A model generated the notes under the pieces. That model had not been told where the DNA came from and ran no database searches. It worked only from the letters and a program-made list of their open reading frames with translations. A DNA stretch of 64,000 nucleotides from Mongoliimonas terrestris (GTDB lineage Bacteria > Pseudomonadota > Alphaproteobacteria > Rhizobiales > Pleomorphomonadaceae): NCBI RefSeq assembly GCF_001927285.1, contig NZ_MSIG01000001.1, positions 124,001 through 188,000 of the forward strand, given 5' to 3'. The position numbers and the translations under genes were made by a program. Below, one piece after another: positions 37,283 through 46,390 of the stretch; the stretch's first letter is position 1; the number at the start of each line of letters is the position of its first letter.

Positions 37283-39069
37283 CCGTCACGTCTCTCTTCC
37301 GTCGCACCGAGCGCGACCCGGTCGCCCTCGCCATCCTGAAGAACCGGTTCGAGGCGATCGCCCGCAAGATGGCGCACACGCTGTTGAAGACCGGCCGGTC
37401 CGGGGTGCTGAACACCGCCCGCGACTTCTCCTGCGGCATCCTCACCGCCGACGGGGAGCTTGTCACCGGGGCGGAATGCTACCCGATCCACGTGCTGCGC
37501 GGGCCGGACCTGATGCACGCCACCATGAAGGCGCACCATCCGGATCTGAGGCCCGGCGACGCCGTCCTCCACAACTCGCCCTACCACGGCAACACCCACG
37601 CGGCCGACCACGCCATCCTGATCCCGGTGTTCGACGGCGACGGGCGCCACCGCTTCACCACGCTGGTGAAGGCCCACCAGGCCGACTGCGGCAACTCCAT
37701 CCCGACCACCTACGTGGGCACCGCCCGCGACGTCTACGAGGAGGGCGCGGTCATCTTCCCGGCCGTGCTGGTGCAGCGGGACTACAAGGACATCGACGAC
37801 ATCATCCGCATGTGCGAGATGCGCATCCGGGTGCCGGACCAGTGGCGCGGCGACTATCTGGCCGCCCTCGGCGCCGCCCGCATCGGCGAGCAGGAGCTTC
37901 TGAAGCTCGGCGGCGAGCGGGGCTGGGACGCGCTCGCCGGCCACACCCGCGCCTGGTTCGACTATTCGGAACGCCGGATGGTGGCCGCCCTCGGCAAGCT
38001 GAAATCCGGCCGCGCCGTCGCGCACGGCACCCACGACGCCATCCCGGGCACCCCGCCGGACGGCGTCCGCGTCCAGGCGGACGTGACCATCGACGCGGAC
38101 GCCGGGCGGGTCTCCATCGACCTCACCGACAACCCGGACTGCATGCCGAACGGCCTCAACCTGTCGGAGGGCTGCGCCCTTTCGGCTGCCATCGTGGGCA
38201 TTTTCAACTGCATCGACCACACGGTGCCGCCGAACGCCGGCAGCCTGCGGCGGATCGACGTCAAGCTCCGCGAGAACTGCTGCGTCGGCATCCCGCGCCA
38301 TCCGACCAGCGTGTCGGTGGCGACGACCAACCTCTCCGACCGGCTGAGCTGCGCCGTGCAGCGGGCGGTCGCCCAGATCGACCCCCGGTTCGGCATGGCC
38401 GACGGCGGGCCGCCCTTCCCGCCGGTCGCGGGCGTGCTCTCCGGCTTCGAGCCGGACACCGGGGCGGCCTACTGCAACGGCATCCTGTTCGCCGGCAGCG
38501 GCGGCCCCGGCAACCCCTACACGGACGGCTGGGTGACGCTCCTCTCCATGGGCAACGCCGGCATGCCGCAGATGCACTCCATCGAGGTGGCGGAGATCCA
38601 GCACCCCATCCTCATCCGCGAACGGTCCATCGTGCCGGACAGCGAGGGCGCTGGCCGGCGGCGCGGGGCGCCCGGCACGCTCACGCGCTTCTCCCCGACG
38701 GCGGCGCCGGTGGAGATCGGCTACGTGAGCGACGGCACGGTGCACCCGGCCGAGGGCGTCGGCGGCGGCCTTCCGGGCGGACCGTCGCGCCAGTGGCGCG
38801 TCGCGGCCGACGGGTCCGAGCACGTGCTGCCCACTTACGGGCAGGTGGTGCTTGAGCCAGGCGAGAGCCTCGTCTCCATCACGGCCGCCGGCGGCGGCTT
38901 CGGCGATCCGCTCGACCGGGAGATCGAGCGCGTGGCCGAGGACGTGGCCGAGGGCTGGGTCGGCCGCCAGCGGGCCGAGGCGGTCTACGGCGTGGTGTTT
39001 TCCGCCGACGGCGGCATGGACCGGGACGCCACCCTGGCGCTCCGTGCATCGAGGAGGACGGCGGCATGA
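37279..39069 (+). CDS. Hydantoinase B/oxoprolinase family subunit (pair 1)
   Basis: 596 residues from the ATG at 37279, overlapping the hyuA1 stop (ATGA). The HyuB family shows AILKNRFEAIARKMAHTLLKT, NTARDFSCGILT, NSPYHGNTHAADHAIL with clustered His (metal ligands in characterised members), GNPYTDGW and AGGGFGDPLDRE at the C-terminus. It forms the second half of the ATP-dependent amidohydrolase with HyuA1. It overlaps the SDR gene by 4 nt, so the three genes form a translationally coupled operon. Confidence 0.92.
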   Translation: MTVTSLFRRTERDPVALAILKNRFEAIARKMAHTLLKTGRSGVLNTARDFSCGILTADGELVTGAECYPIHVLRGPDLMHATMKAHHPDLRPGDAVLHNSPYHGNTHAADHAILIPVFDGDGRHRFTTLVKAHQADCGNSIPTTYVGTARDVYEEGAVIFPAVLVQRDYKDIDDIIRMCEMRIRVPDQWRGDYLAALGAARIGEQELLKLGGERGWDALAGHTRAWFDYSERRMVAALGKLKSGRAVAHGTHDAIPGTPPDGVRVQADVTIDADAGRVSIDLTDNPDCMPNGLNLSEGCALSAAIVGIFNCIDHTVPPNAGSLRRIDVKLRENCCVGIPRHPTSVSVATTNLSDRLSCAVQRAVAQIDPRFGMADGGPPFPPVAGVLSGFEPDTGAAYCNGILFAGSGGPGNPYTDGWVTLLSMGNAGMPQMHSIEVAEIQHPILIRERSIVPDSEGAGRRRGAPGTLTRFSPTAAPVEIGYVSDGTVHPAEGVGGGLPGGPSRQWRVAADGSEHVLPTYGQVVLEPGESLVSITAAGGGFGDPLDREIERVAEDVAEGWVGRQRAEAVYGVVFSADGGMDRDATLALRASRRTAA

Positions 39070-39818
39070 GCGGGCGACTTCAAGGCAGGCGGGCCCTCAT
39101 CACCGGGGCGAGCCGCGGCATCGGCGCGGCCACCGCCCGGGCCTTCGCCCGCGAGGGCGCCGACGTCGCCTTCTGCCACGACGACGACGACGAGGGCGCC
39201 GCGGCGGTGCTCGCCGACATCGCGGCCGCCGGCCGGCGCGGCTTCGCCTGGCGCATCGACGTCGGGTCGGAAGCCGGCTGCCGCGACCTCTTCGCCAAGG
39301 CGGAGAGCGCGCTCGGCGGCATCGACGTGATGATGAACAACGCCGGCGTCAGCGAGGAGGCGCTGGTGGAGGACACCACCATGGATGCGCTGCGCTGGAT
39401 GCTGCGGGTCCACCTGGAGGCGACCTTCCTCCTCTCCCAGCTCGCCTATCGGGCGATGAAGCCGCGCGGCTTCGGGCGGATCATCAACGTCACGTCGCAG
39501 CTTGCCTACAAGGGCGCGCCCGGGCTTGCCCACTACAGCGCCGCCAAGGCGGGCATCGTGGGCTTCACCCGCGCCTTCGCGCAGGAAGCGGCGCCGCACG
39601 GGGTGCTCGTCAACGCCATCGCGCCCGGGCCGATCGACACGCGCCTCAACGACACCCTGTCGCCGGAATGGAAGGCCTGGAAGATCGGCGGCCTGCCGCT
39701 TCGCCGCTTCGGCCGGCCGGAGGAGATCGCCCCGACCGCCGTCATGCTGGCGAGCGCCGACGGCGACTTCTACGTGGGGCAGACCCTCTCGCCGAACGGC
39801 GGCGACGTCTTCCTCTGA
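39066..39818 (+). CDS. Short-chain dehydrogenase/reductase
   Basis: 250 residues, start at 39066 overlapping hyuB1 by 4 nt. Classical SDR: the cofactor loop TGASRGIGAATA (about 13-24), NNAGVSEEALV, catalytic Ser in NVTSQLAYKG, and YSAAKAGIVGF with the Tyr-Lys pair. NADP or NAD preference is unclear. The acidic run DDDDEGA after beta-2 suggests NAD. It probably oxidises or reduces an intermediate of the compound opened by HyuAB1. The last residues meet the convergent HpaB-type gene 6 bp away. Confidence 0.9.
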   Translation: MSGRLQGRRALITGASRGIGAATARAFAREGADVAFCHDDDDEGAAAVLADIAAAGRRGFAWRIDVGSEAGCRDLFAKAESALGGIDVMMNNAGVSEEALVEDTTMDALRWMLRVHLEATFLLSQLAYRAMKPRGFGRIINVTSQLAYKGAPGLAHYSAAKAGIVGFTRAFAQEAAPHGVLVNAIAPGPIDTRLNDTLSPEWKAWKIGGLPLRRFGRPEEIAPTAVMLASADGDFYVGQTLSPNGGDVFL

Positions 39819-39824
39819 CCGGCC

Positions 39825-41318
39825 CTACTCGGCCGCCTCGCCTTGCGAAAGGTCGAGGCGGTCCGGCACCGCCGGCCGGGGCGACAGGGCGAGCGCCGCG
39901 TCGGCGAGCGCCGTGGCGGCGGACCAGTCGTAGGTGCGGTTGACGTTGGCGTGGTTCACGTAGGAGGCGCCGGCATAGAACATCTCGTACTGCACGTGGC
40001 GCGACGCGAACTCCGAACCGAGGGCGTCCCAGGCGAGCTTCATCACGCCGACGCGGCCGAGCGCGTCGGTGGCGGACGAGACCTGCGTCGCCTCCACGTG
40101 CCGGCGGATCTCCGGATCCTCCAGGTCCCGCACCGACGACGGCAGCATGATGACGCCGCCCCCGGCCAGATCCCGGATGGTGTTGACGAAGCGCGGATAG
40201 AGATCCTGCGTATAGGTCTGCGCCGCGTAGAGGAGGTGCGCCGAGGGCACGAAATAGGGCCCGAATCGCCGCCCCGCCGCCTCCATGCCGGCCACCATCC
40301 CCTCCACGATCGCCGCCTCCGTGGCGAGCCGGGCGAGCACCGCCTCCACCTGCGGCATGCCGGCGGTGCCGTTCACCTCGGCGATCCGGCGGGCGAGGCC
40401 GAGGAGGAAGCGCAGCTTCACCTTCAGGCGGATCTGCGACTGGTAGTTCTGGTAGACGTGGGTCGGCGTCTCGTGCCACTGGGCGCGCGCCGCCGCCACG
40501 TCGCCGTGCACGAACACCCGCTCCCACGGCACTTTCACGCCCTCGAACACCACGACCGCGTCGTTCTCGTCGAACCGGCTGGAGAGCGGGTAGTCGAACG
40601 CGCTTGTGACCCCCGCCTCGTAGGACCGGCGCGAGAGGAGCACGATCCCCGGCGTCGACACCGGCAGCGCGAAGCTCAGCGCATAGGCGCCCTCCCCCGG
40701 CTTCAGCGGCTGGATGTTGCCGACGAACACCTCGTCGGCCATCACCGTGCTGGTGCCGAGCATCTTGGCGCCGGACACCGTGATGCCCGCCGCGTCCTCG
40801 TCGACCACGTGAAGCACCACGTCGCGCGCCTGCGCCGACGGGGAGCGCGACTTGTCGGCCTGCGGGTTCTGGATCACGTAGGTGACGAAGAGGTCCCGGT
40901 CGCGGGCGTAGGTGAAGTAGTCCCGGAAGGCCGCGGCGCGGGCCGGGTCGTGGGCCGCCATGACGGCATCGCCCATCATCAGCCCGCCGAGCGCGGTGGC
41001 GAGATGGTCCGGCGAGCGGCCGAGCCAGCCGAAGGTGAGGGCCGACCAGGCCTCGATCGCCTGGCGCCGCTCCACGAGATCCTGGAGCGAGGTCGGCAGC
41101 TGCCAGGCCCGGTTGACCCGGTGACCGGTGTCCGTCTCGAACGTCATGAGGTCGCGGTTCCCGGGCGCCGCCTGCATGTCGTAGAGCCCGGCGAAGGACG
41201 CCACCGTGCCCCGGAAGGCCGGATCGGTGGTGACGTCCGCGACCGTGCGCCCGTCGAGAACGACACGGCGGCGGTCCCGGAGGGCGTTGACATAGGCGGC
41301 GCCAGTGCGGATCGGCAT
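39825..41318 (-). CDS. HpaB-family FAD-dependent monooxygenase (4-hydroxyphenylacetate 3-monooxygenase type)
   Basis: 497 residues, the usual length for the HpaB/PvcC oxygenase component. The N-terminal MPIRTGAAYVNALRDRRRVVLDGR and DPAFRGTVASFAGLYDMQ are diagnostic. AVVVFEGVKVPWERVFVHGD and the FAD/substrate region YFVPSAHLLYAAQTYTQDLYPR follow. Members hydroxylate phenols, chlorophenols or chromophore precursors using reduced FAD from a separate reductase, and no reductase gene is adjacent. It is transcribed divergently from the deacetylase gene at 41532, with a TTGC-N7-GCAA site 44 bp upstream of its start. Its presence hints at an aromatic or hydroxylated heterocycle in the pathway. Confidence 0.9.
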   Translation of the reverse strand: MPIRTGAAYVNALRDRRRVVLDGRTVADVTTDPAFRGTVASFAGLYDMQAAPGNRDLMTFETDTGHRVNRAWQLPTSLQDLVERRQAIEAWSALTFGWLGRSPDHLATALGGLMMGDAVMAAHDPARAAAFRDYFTYARDRDLFVTYVIQNPQADKSRSPSAQARDVVLHVVDEDAAGITVSGAKMLGTSTVMADEVFVGNIQPLKPGEGAYALSFALPVSTPGIVLLSRRSYEAGVTSAFDYPLSSRFDENDAVVVFEGVKVPWERVFVHGDVAAARAQWHETPTHVYQNYQSQIRLKVKLRFLLGLARRIAEVNGTAGMPQVEAVLARLATEAAIVEGMVAGMEAAGRRFGPYFVPSAHLLYAAQTYTQDLYPRFVNTIRDLAGGGVIMLPSSVRDLEDPEIRRHVEATQVSSATDALGRVGVMKLAWDALGSEFASRHVQYEMFYAGASYVNHANVNRTYDWSAATALADAALALSPRPAVPDRLDLSQGEAAE

Positions 41319-41362
41319 GAAGCGGTGTCCCGGTGTTGCATCCCGATCAAAGCTAGCGCCGA

Positions 41363-41377
41363 TTGCGCTTCACGCAA
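41363..41377. promoter_or_regulatory. Candidate operator TTGC-N7-GCAA, site 3 (HpaB-type gene)
   Basis: TTGCGCTTCACGCAA, 44 bp upstream of the HpaB-type start. Read on the minus strand it overlaps a possible promoter TTGCGT-N16-TAGCTT, so binding would block the -35 box. Confidence 0.6.
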
Positions 41378-41470
41378 GTCACTTTCGCGCCTGAATTCAA
41401 GTCACTTGGCGTATCCTTGAGCACGCAAACCGGACCAACGGCGTGCGGCTCGAAATGCCCCTCAAGACAC

Positions 41471-41485
41471 TTGCACGGAGCGCAA
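41471..41485. promoter_or_regulatory. Candidate operator TTGC-N7-GCAA, site 4 (deacetylase gene)
   Basis: TTGCACGGAGCGCAA, 46 bp upstream of the deacetylase ATG at 41532. It overlaps a possible promoter TTGCAC-N16-TAAGCT on the plus strand, the mirror of the arrangement at site 3 for the divergent gene. Confidence 0.6.
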
Positions 41486-41531
41486 CAGCCCCTAAGCTCT
41501 CGTCCGACATCCTGCGACGGAGCCCTCCACC

Positions 41532-42428
41532 ATGATCGACGACCGGGACTATGTCGGCTACGCGGATCGGCCGCCGCATCCGCAATGGCCGGGCGGCGCG
41601 CGGATCGCGGTCAACATCAACCTCAACTACGAGGGCGGCGGCGAGCGCTCCATCCTGGACGGCGACGGCGTGTCGGAGGGCATCCTCAACGACATCGGCC
41701 AGCCCTCGCTCACGGGCCTGCGCAGCCCGCTGGTGGAATCGGTGTTCGCCTACGGCTCCCGCGTCGGCGCCTGGCGGCTCCTGGACGTGTTCCGCCGCTT
41801 CGACGTGAAGGTCTGCCTGCTCGCGGTCGCCCAGGCGGCGGAGCGCAACCCGCGCCTGGTGCGCGCCTATGTGGCCGAGGGCCACGAGCTCGTCAGCCAC
41901 CACTACCGCTGGCTCGACTACCAGACCATGGGCGAGGACGAGGAGCGCGCGCACATCCGGATGGCGTTCGAGACGCTGGAGCGCGTCGCCGGCGTGGCGC
42001 CCGTCGGCTGGATGACCGGCCGGCCGAGCGGCAACACCCGCCGCCTGCTGGCGGAGACCGGCCGGCTCCTCTACGACCGGGACAGCCTCGCCGACGAGCT
42101 GCCCTACTGGCTGACTGTCGCGGACCGGCCGCACCTCGTCATCCCCTACTCGTTCGAGACCAACGACAACCGGTTCGACCAGAACCTCGGCTTCTCCACC
42201 GGCGACGACTTCGCGCGCTACATGATCGACTGCTTCGAGACGCTCTACGCGGAAGGCGCCGACCGGCCGAAGATGATGTCGCTCGCCCTCCACGACCGCC
42301 TGATCGGCCGGCCCGGCCGCATCACCGGCCTCGTGCGCTTCCTCGACCATGTGCGCAGCCGCGACAAGGTGTGGGTGGCGACCGGCCAGGAGATCGCCGA
42401 GCACTGGATGCGGGTGCACCCGGCGTGA
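41532..42428 (+). CDS. Polysaccharide-deacetylase-family amidohydrolase (allantoinase PuuE-like)
   Basis: 298 residues. The N-terminus DYVGYADRPPHPQWPGGARIAV and NLNYEGGGERSILDGD follow the PuuE-type allantoinase pattern closely, a NodB-fold branch that opens cyclic ureides. The fold core is visible as GHELVSHHYRWLDYQTM (metal His) and ALHDRLIGRPGRI. An enzyme acting on a cyclic amide or a formyl/acetyl group fits next to the HyuAB amidases, but the exact substrate is not readable. The stop overlaps the GTG of the epimerase gene (GTGA). Confidence 0.85.
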   Translation: MIDDRDYVGYADRPPHPQWPGGARIAVNINLNYEGGGERSILDGDGVSEGILNDIGQPSLTGLRSPLVESVFAYGSRVGAWRLLDVFRRFDVKVCLLAVAQAAERNPRLVRAYVAEGHELVSHHYRWLDYQTMGEDEERAHIRMAFETLERVAGVAPVGWMTGRPSGNTRRLLAETGRLLYDRDSLADELPYWLTVADRPHLVIPYSFETNDNRFDQNLGFSTGDDFARYMIDCFETLYAEGADRPKMMSLALHDRLIGRPGRITGLVRFLDHVRSRDKVWVATGQEIAEHWMRVHPA

Positions 42429-43330
42429 GCACCCCCGCCCTCAGCATCCTCCTCACCGGCGCCGCCGGCTTCGTCGGCCGCCATCTTCACACCCGCCTTG
42501 CGGCGGACGGCCACGCCGTGACGGCCACCGATCTCAACGCCGACCCGGACGGCCGCTCGGCGGCCCTCGACCTTCGCGACCGGCCGGCCGTGATCGCCGC
42601 CGTCGCCGCCGCCAACCCCGATCTGGTGGTGCACGCGGGGGCGATCTCCGGGCCGATGCTCGCCCGCGACGATCCGGCGCTGATGTTCGACGTCAACGTC
42701 AACGGCACGCTCTCGGTGGTGGAGGCCATGCGCCGGGCCGGCGTCCGCCGCCTCGTCCACTTCTCCTCCAACGCCGTCTACCGCGACCGGCCGGACCGGG
42801 CGCCGGTCACGGAGGAGAGCCCGCTCGGCAAGGACGACCCTTACGGCGCCAGCAAGGTCGCCGCCGAGGCAATCGTCGGCGCCTACGCGGCCGGCGGGGA
42901 CCTCGACGCCTGGATGCTGCGGATCTCCTCCATCTACGGACCGGGCCGCACCTCGCCCTATCTCGTCTCCGCCCTCATCGCGGCCGGCCGGACCGGCGGG
43001 ACCGTGACGGTCACCGACGACCGCTCCAACATGCGCCAGTTCGTGGCGGTGGAGGACGTGGTCGACGCCGCCGCCGCCGCCGTGGCGACCCCGGCCGGCG
43101 GCTGCGTTCCCGTGAACGTCACCGGCGGCGAATACCTCTCGGAGGCGGCGATCGGCGCGCTCGTCCAGGCCCGCCTTCCCGCCCTCCGGCTCGACGTCGT
43201 CGCCGACCGCGGGGAAAACGGCGACGGCGCCATCGGCCCGCTCGATCTCACGCGCGCCCGCGACCGCCTCGGCTACCGCCCGACGGTGGCGATCGCCGAC
43301 GGGATCGCGCGGCTGATCGGGGCCGCGTGA
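42425..43330 (+). CDS. NAD-dependent epimerase/dehydratase (extended SDR)
   Basis: 301 residues beginning with GTG at 42425, chosen because it overlaps the previous stop by 4 nt and directly precedes the Rossmann motif LLTGAAGFVGRHLH. Further motifs: NVNGTLSVVEAM, HFSSNAVYRD and DPYGASKVAAE with the YxxxK pair, RISSIYGPGR. Extended SDRs act on nucleotide sugars or as sugar or uronate dehydrogenases. In this island it may act on a polyol or hydroxy-acid side chain. It is co-transcribed with the deacetylase and convergent with the gamma-glutamyltransferase homologue. Confidence 0.88.
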   Translation: MSTPALSILLTGAAGFVGRHLHTRLAADGHAVTATDLNADPDGRSAALDLRDRPAVIAAVAAANPDLVVHAGAISGPMLARDDPALMFDVNVNGTLSVVEAMRRAGVRRLVHFSSNAVYRDRPDRAPVTEESPLGKDDPYGASKVAAEAIVGAYAAGGDLDAWMLRISSIYGPGRTSPYLVSALIAAGRTGGTVTVTDDRSNMRQFVAVEDVVDAAAAAVATPAGGCVPVNVTGGEYLSEAAIGALVQARLPALRLDVVADRGENGDGAIGPLDLTRARDRLGYRPTVAIADGIARLIGAA

Positions 43331-43340
43331 GACTGCCCCG

Positions 43341-44819
43341 TCAGATCGCGCCGCTCCAGTTCTCCCGCCGGAAGTCGGAGACCGCGTAGGGTGCGCCGTC
43401 CTGAAGGCCGGCCGCCACCACGCCGCCGCCGCGGATGTCGCCGTAGGGCATCTCCACCACCTGGTGGCCGAGGGCGCCGAGCGCTTCCGCCGCCGGGTGA
43501 CCGGCTTCCACCAGCAGCTTGCCGTTCTCCGAGCGCCAGCGCGGCCGGTCGACAGCCGCCGGCAGGTCGAGGCCCTGGAGCACGGTGGCGCAGAGGATCT
43601 GCAGCAGCGTCTGCACCTGGCCGTCGGCGCCCGGCGTCGCCAGCGCCAGCACCCCGTCGTCGGCCTCCATCAGCATGGGCGCCAGCGTGTGCACCGGCAG
43701 CTTGCCGGGCTCGATCGCGTTCGGCGCTTGGGTGAAGCCGCCGGCGCGGTTGTTCAGCACGAAGCCGCCTTCCGGCACGTAGATGGCCGAGCCGAAATTG
43801 TCGAACACCGAGAAGAGCGAGGAGATCACCAGGCCGTCCGCGTCCGCCACGGCGACGCCGGCCGTGTGCAGGTAGCCGCGCGGGCCGCCCCGGCCGGACG
43901 CGCGGTCGAGATCCACCGGCAGGTCCACCTCGAGAAGCGCGGCGCCCTCCCCGCAGCGGTCGCGGTAGGCGAAGGCCGCCTCGGTCAGTTCCACGGCCGC
44001 GTGGTCGACCCGGTCGGGCGGAACGGCGCCCAGCCGCTCCAGGCCGTTCAGCGCCATGGCGAGCAGCACGCCCTGGGACATGGGCGGCTGCACATGCACG
44101 GTGCGGCCGGCCCAGCGGACCGACAGCGGCACGGTCACCACGGTCTTGTGGCTGGCGATGTCGCCCACGGTCATCAGGCCGCCCCGGTCAGCCACCGCGC
44201 CGGCGACCGCGTCGGCGAGCGGGCCGCCGTAGAACCAGTCGGCGCCGCCGTCCGCGATCCCGGCGAGCGCGGCGGCGAGCGCCGGCTGGCGGACGAGGGC
44301 ATGGGGCTTGGCCGTGAGGAAGACCGAGGCCTCGGCGCCGCCGCGCACCAGCCGCTCCCGCTGCTGGGCGACGGTGGCGACCAGGCGCGGGCGCACCCGC
44401 ATGCCGTCACGGGCGATGCGGATGGCGGGCGCGAGGCTTTCGGCGAGCGGCAGCCGCCCGAACCGGCCGGCAAGCGCCGCCCAGCCGCCGACGAGGCCGG
44501 GCACGTTGACCGACGTGCCGTCGTCCCGGACCGCATCCGGGGTGCCCGCGCGCGGCGACGCGCCGGCCGCGTTGATGGCGGTCACCTGACCCGGCCCGCT
44601 GCGCACCAGGAAGAAGCCGTCGCCGCCGATGCCGCCGGCCTCCGGCACCAGCACGCTGACGACCGCCTGGGCGGCCACCACCGCGTCGGCCGCGTTGCCG
44701 CCCCGCTCGATCACCCCTTGCGCCACGGCCGTGGCCAGCGGATGGGCGGCCGAGATGGCGGCGCGGATGCCGAAGACGGCCGGCCGCGGCTTGGAGGAGA
44801 ACGGGTCCGGAAGCAGCAT
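43341..44819 (-). CDS. Gamma-glutamyltransferase-family protein without signal peptide
   Basis: 492 residues from the ATG at 44819 (GAGGAAA about 10 nt upstream). Ntn-hydrolase GGT family: AAHPLATAVAQGVIERGGNAADAV, GGIGGDGFFLV, and the processing region GYLHTAGVAVADADGLVIS. In that region the usual T-T-H is replaced by H-T-A-G but a Thr that could act as nucleophile remains. GADGQVQTLLQIL replaces the usual GGSRI block. It is shorter than the periplasmic enzyme at 17369-19114 and has no export signal, so it should act in the cytoplasm, perhaps on a gamma-glutamyl or other amide intermediate (the family also includes cephalosporin acylase-type amidases). It is divergent from the amino-acid ABC importer. 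Confidence 0.88.
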   Translation of the reverse strand: MLLPDPFSSKPRPAVFGIRAAISAAHPLATAVAQGVIERGGNAADAVVAAQAVVSVLVPEAGGIGGDGFFLVRSGPGQVTAINAAGASPRAGTPDAVRDDGTSVNVPGLVGGWAALAGRFGRLPLAESLAPAIRIARDGMRVRPRLVATVAQQRERLVRGGAEASVFLTAKPHALVRQPALAAALAGIADGGADWFYGGPLADAVAGAVADRGGLMTVGDIASHKTVVTVPLSVRWAGRTVHVQPPMSQGVLLAMALNGLERLGAVPPDRVDHAAVELTEAAFAYRDRCGEGAALLEVDLPVDLDRASGRGGPRGYLHTAGVAVADADGLVISSLFSVFDNFGSAIYVPEGGFVLNNRAGGFTQAPNAIEPGKLPVHTLAPMLMEADDGVLALATPGADGQVQTLLQILCATVLQGLDLPAAVDRPRWRSENGKLLVEAGHPAAEALGALGHQVVEMPYGDIRGGGVVAAGLQDGAPYAVSDFRRENWSGAI

Positions 44820-45390
44820 GAAGGCGATTTCCTCGAAGGATCGTTTGATGGGGCGCCGCAAGGCCGTCCCGGCGGTCCCGGAGCACCGGGCATGAGACCG
44901 GCCATCCTGCCACCCGCCCGGCATGACCTCCTGGCAGACCCGGCCTTCGGGTGCCGTGGCGGACAAACGGTATCCGAAACTCACTTGCGCGGTAAAGAAG
45001 TCTCTTGCATCAACCTTCAGCCGGCGGCGCGCGGCCCGTCGCCGGATCTGCCGTGGCCGATCCGCGCCGCCCGGACCCCGGTCTCCAAGGCGTGTCCACA
45101 CCCGCTGAATCGCCGGAAACCGAAGAACAACCGCCTGTCGTCCATGCAAAGAAAGCAGGCAACCGTGCACCGATCTGCTCAATCCACGACCGTGTGAAGC
45201 CCCATCGTCGGCGGTCGGCGGCCTGCTGTGGGCGGAACCGTTCGTGGCACGCAGCTTGCAAATTGCTGTTCATGCAAGCGACTTGAGCGCAATGCACCCG
45301 GTTGTATGCACGTTTCAAGGATCGTCGCCACGCACCGCCCGCCCTTTGCAAATCCCACCCGCCTTGTTCAGCGCCCTTAAGGAGAATGCC
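44820..45390. other. Divergent promoter region with operator-like sites
   Basis: 571 bp between the GGT homologue and the binding-protein gene. It contains the exact site 5 (45263-45277) and a weak half site TTGCGCGGTAAAGAA (44985-44999) nearer the GGT homologue. Twenty bp after site 5 a second imperfect copy (TTGAGCGCAATGCAC, 45283-45297) recalls the tandem spacing in front of hyuA1. Small open frames here lack ribosome sites, so I call no gene. Confidence 0.45.
45263..45277. promoter_or_regulatory. Candidate operator TTGC-N7-GCAA, site 5 (amino-acid ABC importer)
   Basis: TTGCTGTTCATGCAA, 113 bp upstream of the binding-protein ATG. It is nested in a wider palindrome CTTGCA-N12-TGCAAG (45255-45278). 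Confidence 0.6.
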
Positions 45391-46251
45391 ATGACGGCCC
45401 GAGTTTGGACTTCCGCAGTCGCCTTCGCCCTCGCGTTCGGAACCGCCAGCGCGGCGTTGGCCCAGGCGCCGGCTTGCGAGCCCGACAAGCTGGCCGAGAA
45501 GTATCCCGGCCTCGTCGGCAAGACGGTCAAGTTCGGGGCCGACCCGCAGACCCCGCCCTACACCATGCGCGACGGCACCGACTTCGACAAGATCATCGGC
45601 GCCGACACCGACCTCGCCAAGGCGGTGTTCGACTGTCACGGCATTCCCTACGAGATCTTCCTCGGCGGCTGGTCCGGCCTACTGCCTGCGACCATCTCCG
45701 GCCAGATCGACGTGTTCTGGAACAACCTCTACTACACCGCCGAGCGCGCCAAGCAGGTCGACTACGTGCTCTACATGCAGGCCGGCACCGGCGCGCTGAC
45801 CCAGGCGGGCAACCCGAAGTCCATCGACAGCATCGAGGCCATGTGCGGCGCCACCGCCGCGGCCGGCCTCGGCACGGTGGAGGAAGCCGCCCTCAAGGAC
45901 CAGGACGGCAAGTGCACCGCCGCCGGCAAGCCGGGCGTGACCGTGATGACCTATCCGGATCTCGCCGCCGGCATCCGCCTCGTCCAGACCGGCCGCGCCG
46001 ACATCATGATGAGCGACCTCGCCCTGGTGCAGTCGCTCGCCATCGACAACCCGGACACCTACGCGGTGGCGTTCAAGATCCTGACCGGCTTCACCATCGG
46101 GGCGGCGGTCAAGAACGGCAACGACGAGCTGCTGCAGGCGATCTACGACGGCATCGTCGCCGTCCAGGCCGCCGGCACCCAGAAGGCGATCTTCGAGACC
46201 TACAAGATCGATCCGGACCTGGTGGTGGCCGCCGAGATCCGCAAGGACTGA
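45391..46251 (+). CDS. ABC transporter substrate-binding protein, family 3 (polar amino acid type)
   Basis: 286 residues from the ATG at 45391 (AAGGAGAATGCC). Signal peptide: [25 protein letters not shown]. The SBP_bac_3 fold shows [37 protein letters not shown] and [15 protein letters not shown]. Cys residues at about 28, 90 and within MCGATAA could form disulfides. It should bind an amino acid or a derivative in the periplasm and feed the fused permease-ATPase encoded next. It leads the import operon of the island and has an upstream TTGC-N7-GCAA site. Confidence 0.92.
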   Translation: MTARVWTSAVAFALAFGTASAALAQAPACEPDKLAEKYPGLVGKTVKFGADPQTPPYTMRDGTDFDKIIGADTDLAKAVFDCHGIPYEIFLGGWSGLLPATISGQIDVFWNNLYYTAERAKQVDYVLYMQAGTGALTQAGNPKSIDSIEAMCGATAAAGLGTVEEAALKDQDGKCTAAGKPGVTVMTYPDLAAGIRLVQTGRADIMMSDLALVQSLAIDNPDTYAVAFKILTGFTIGAAVKNGNDELLQAIYDGIVAVQAAGTQKAIFETYKIDPDLVVAAEIRKD

Positions 46252-46390
46252 GGCCCGCGCGAACGGGATCGCCGGCCCGTCAGCGGGTTCCGGTTCTTCC
46301 CGTATGCGGCGCACCCGCTCCGGACCCGGCTCGCCGGGCCCGGACCAGACCCGCGTTCCAGTGACGGCCGATGGCGGCCGGGTGAGGCTC

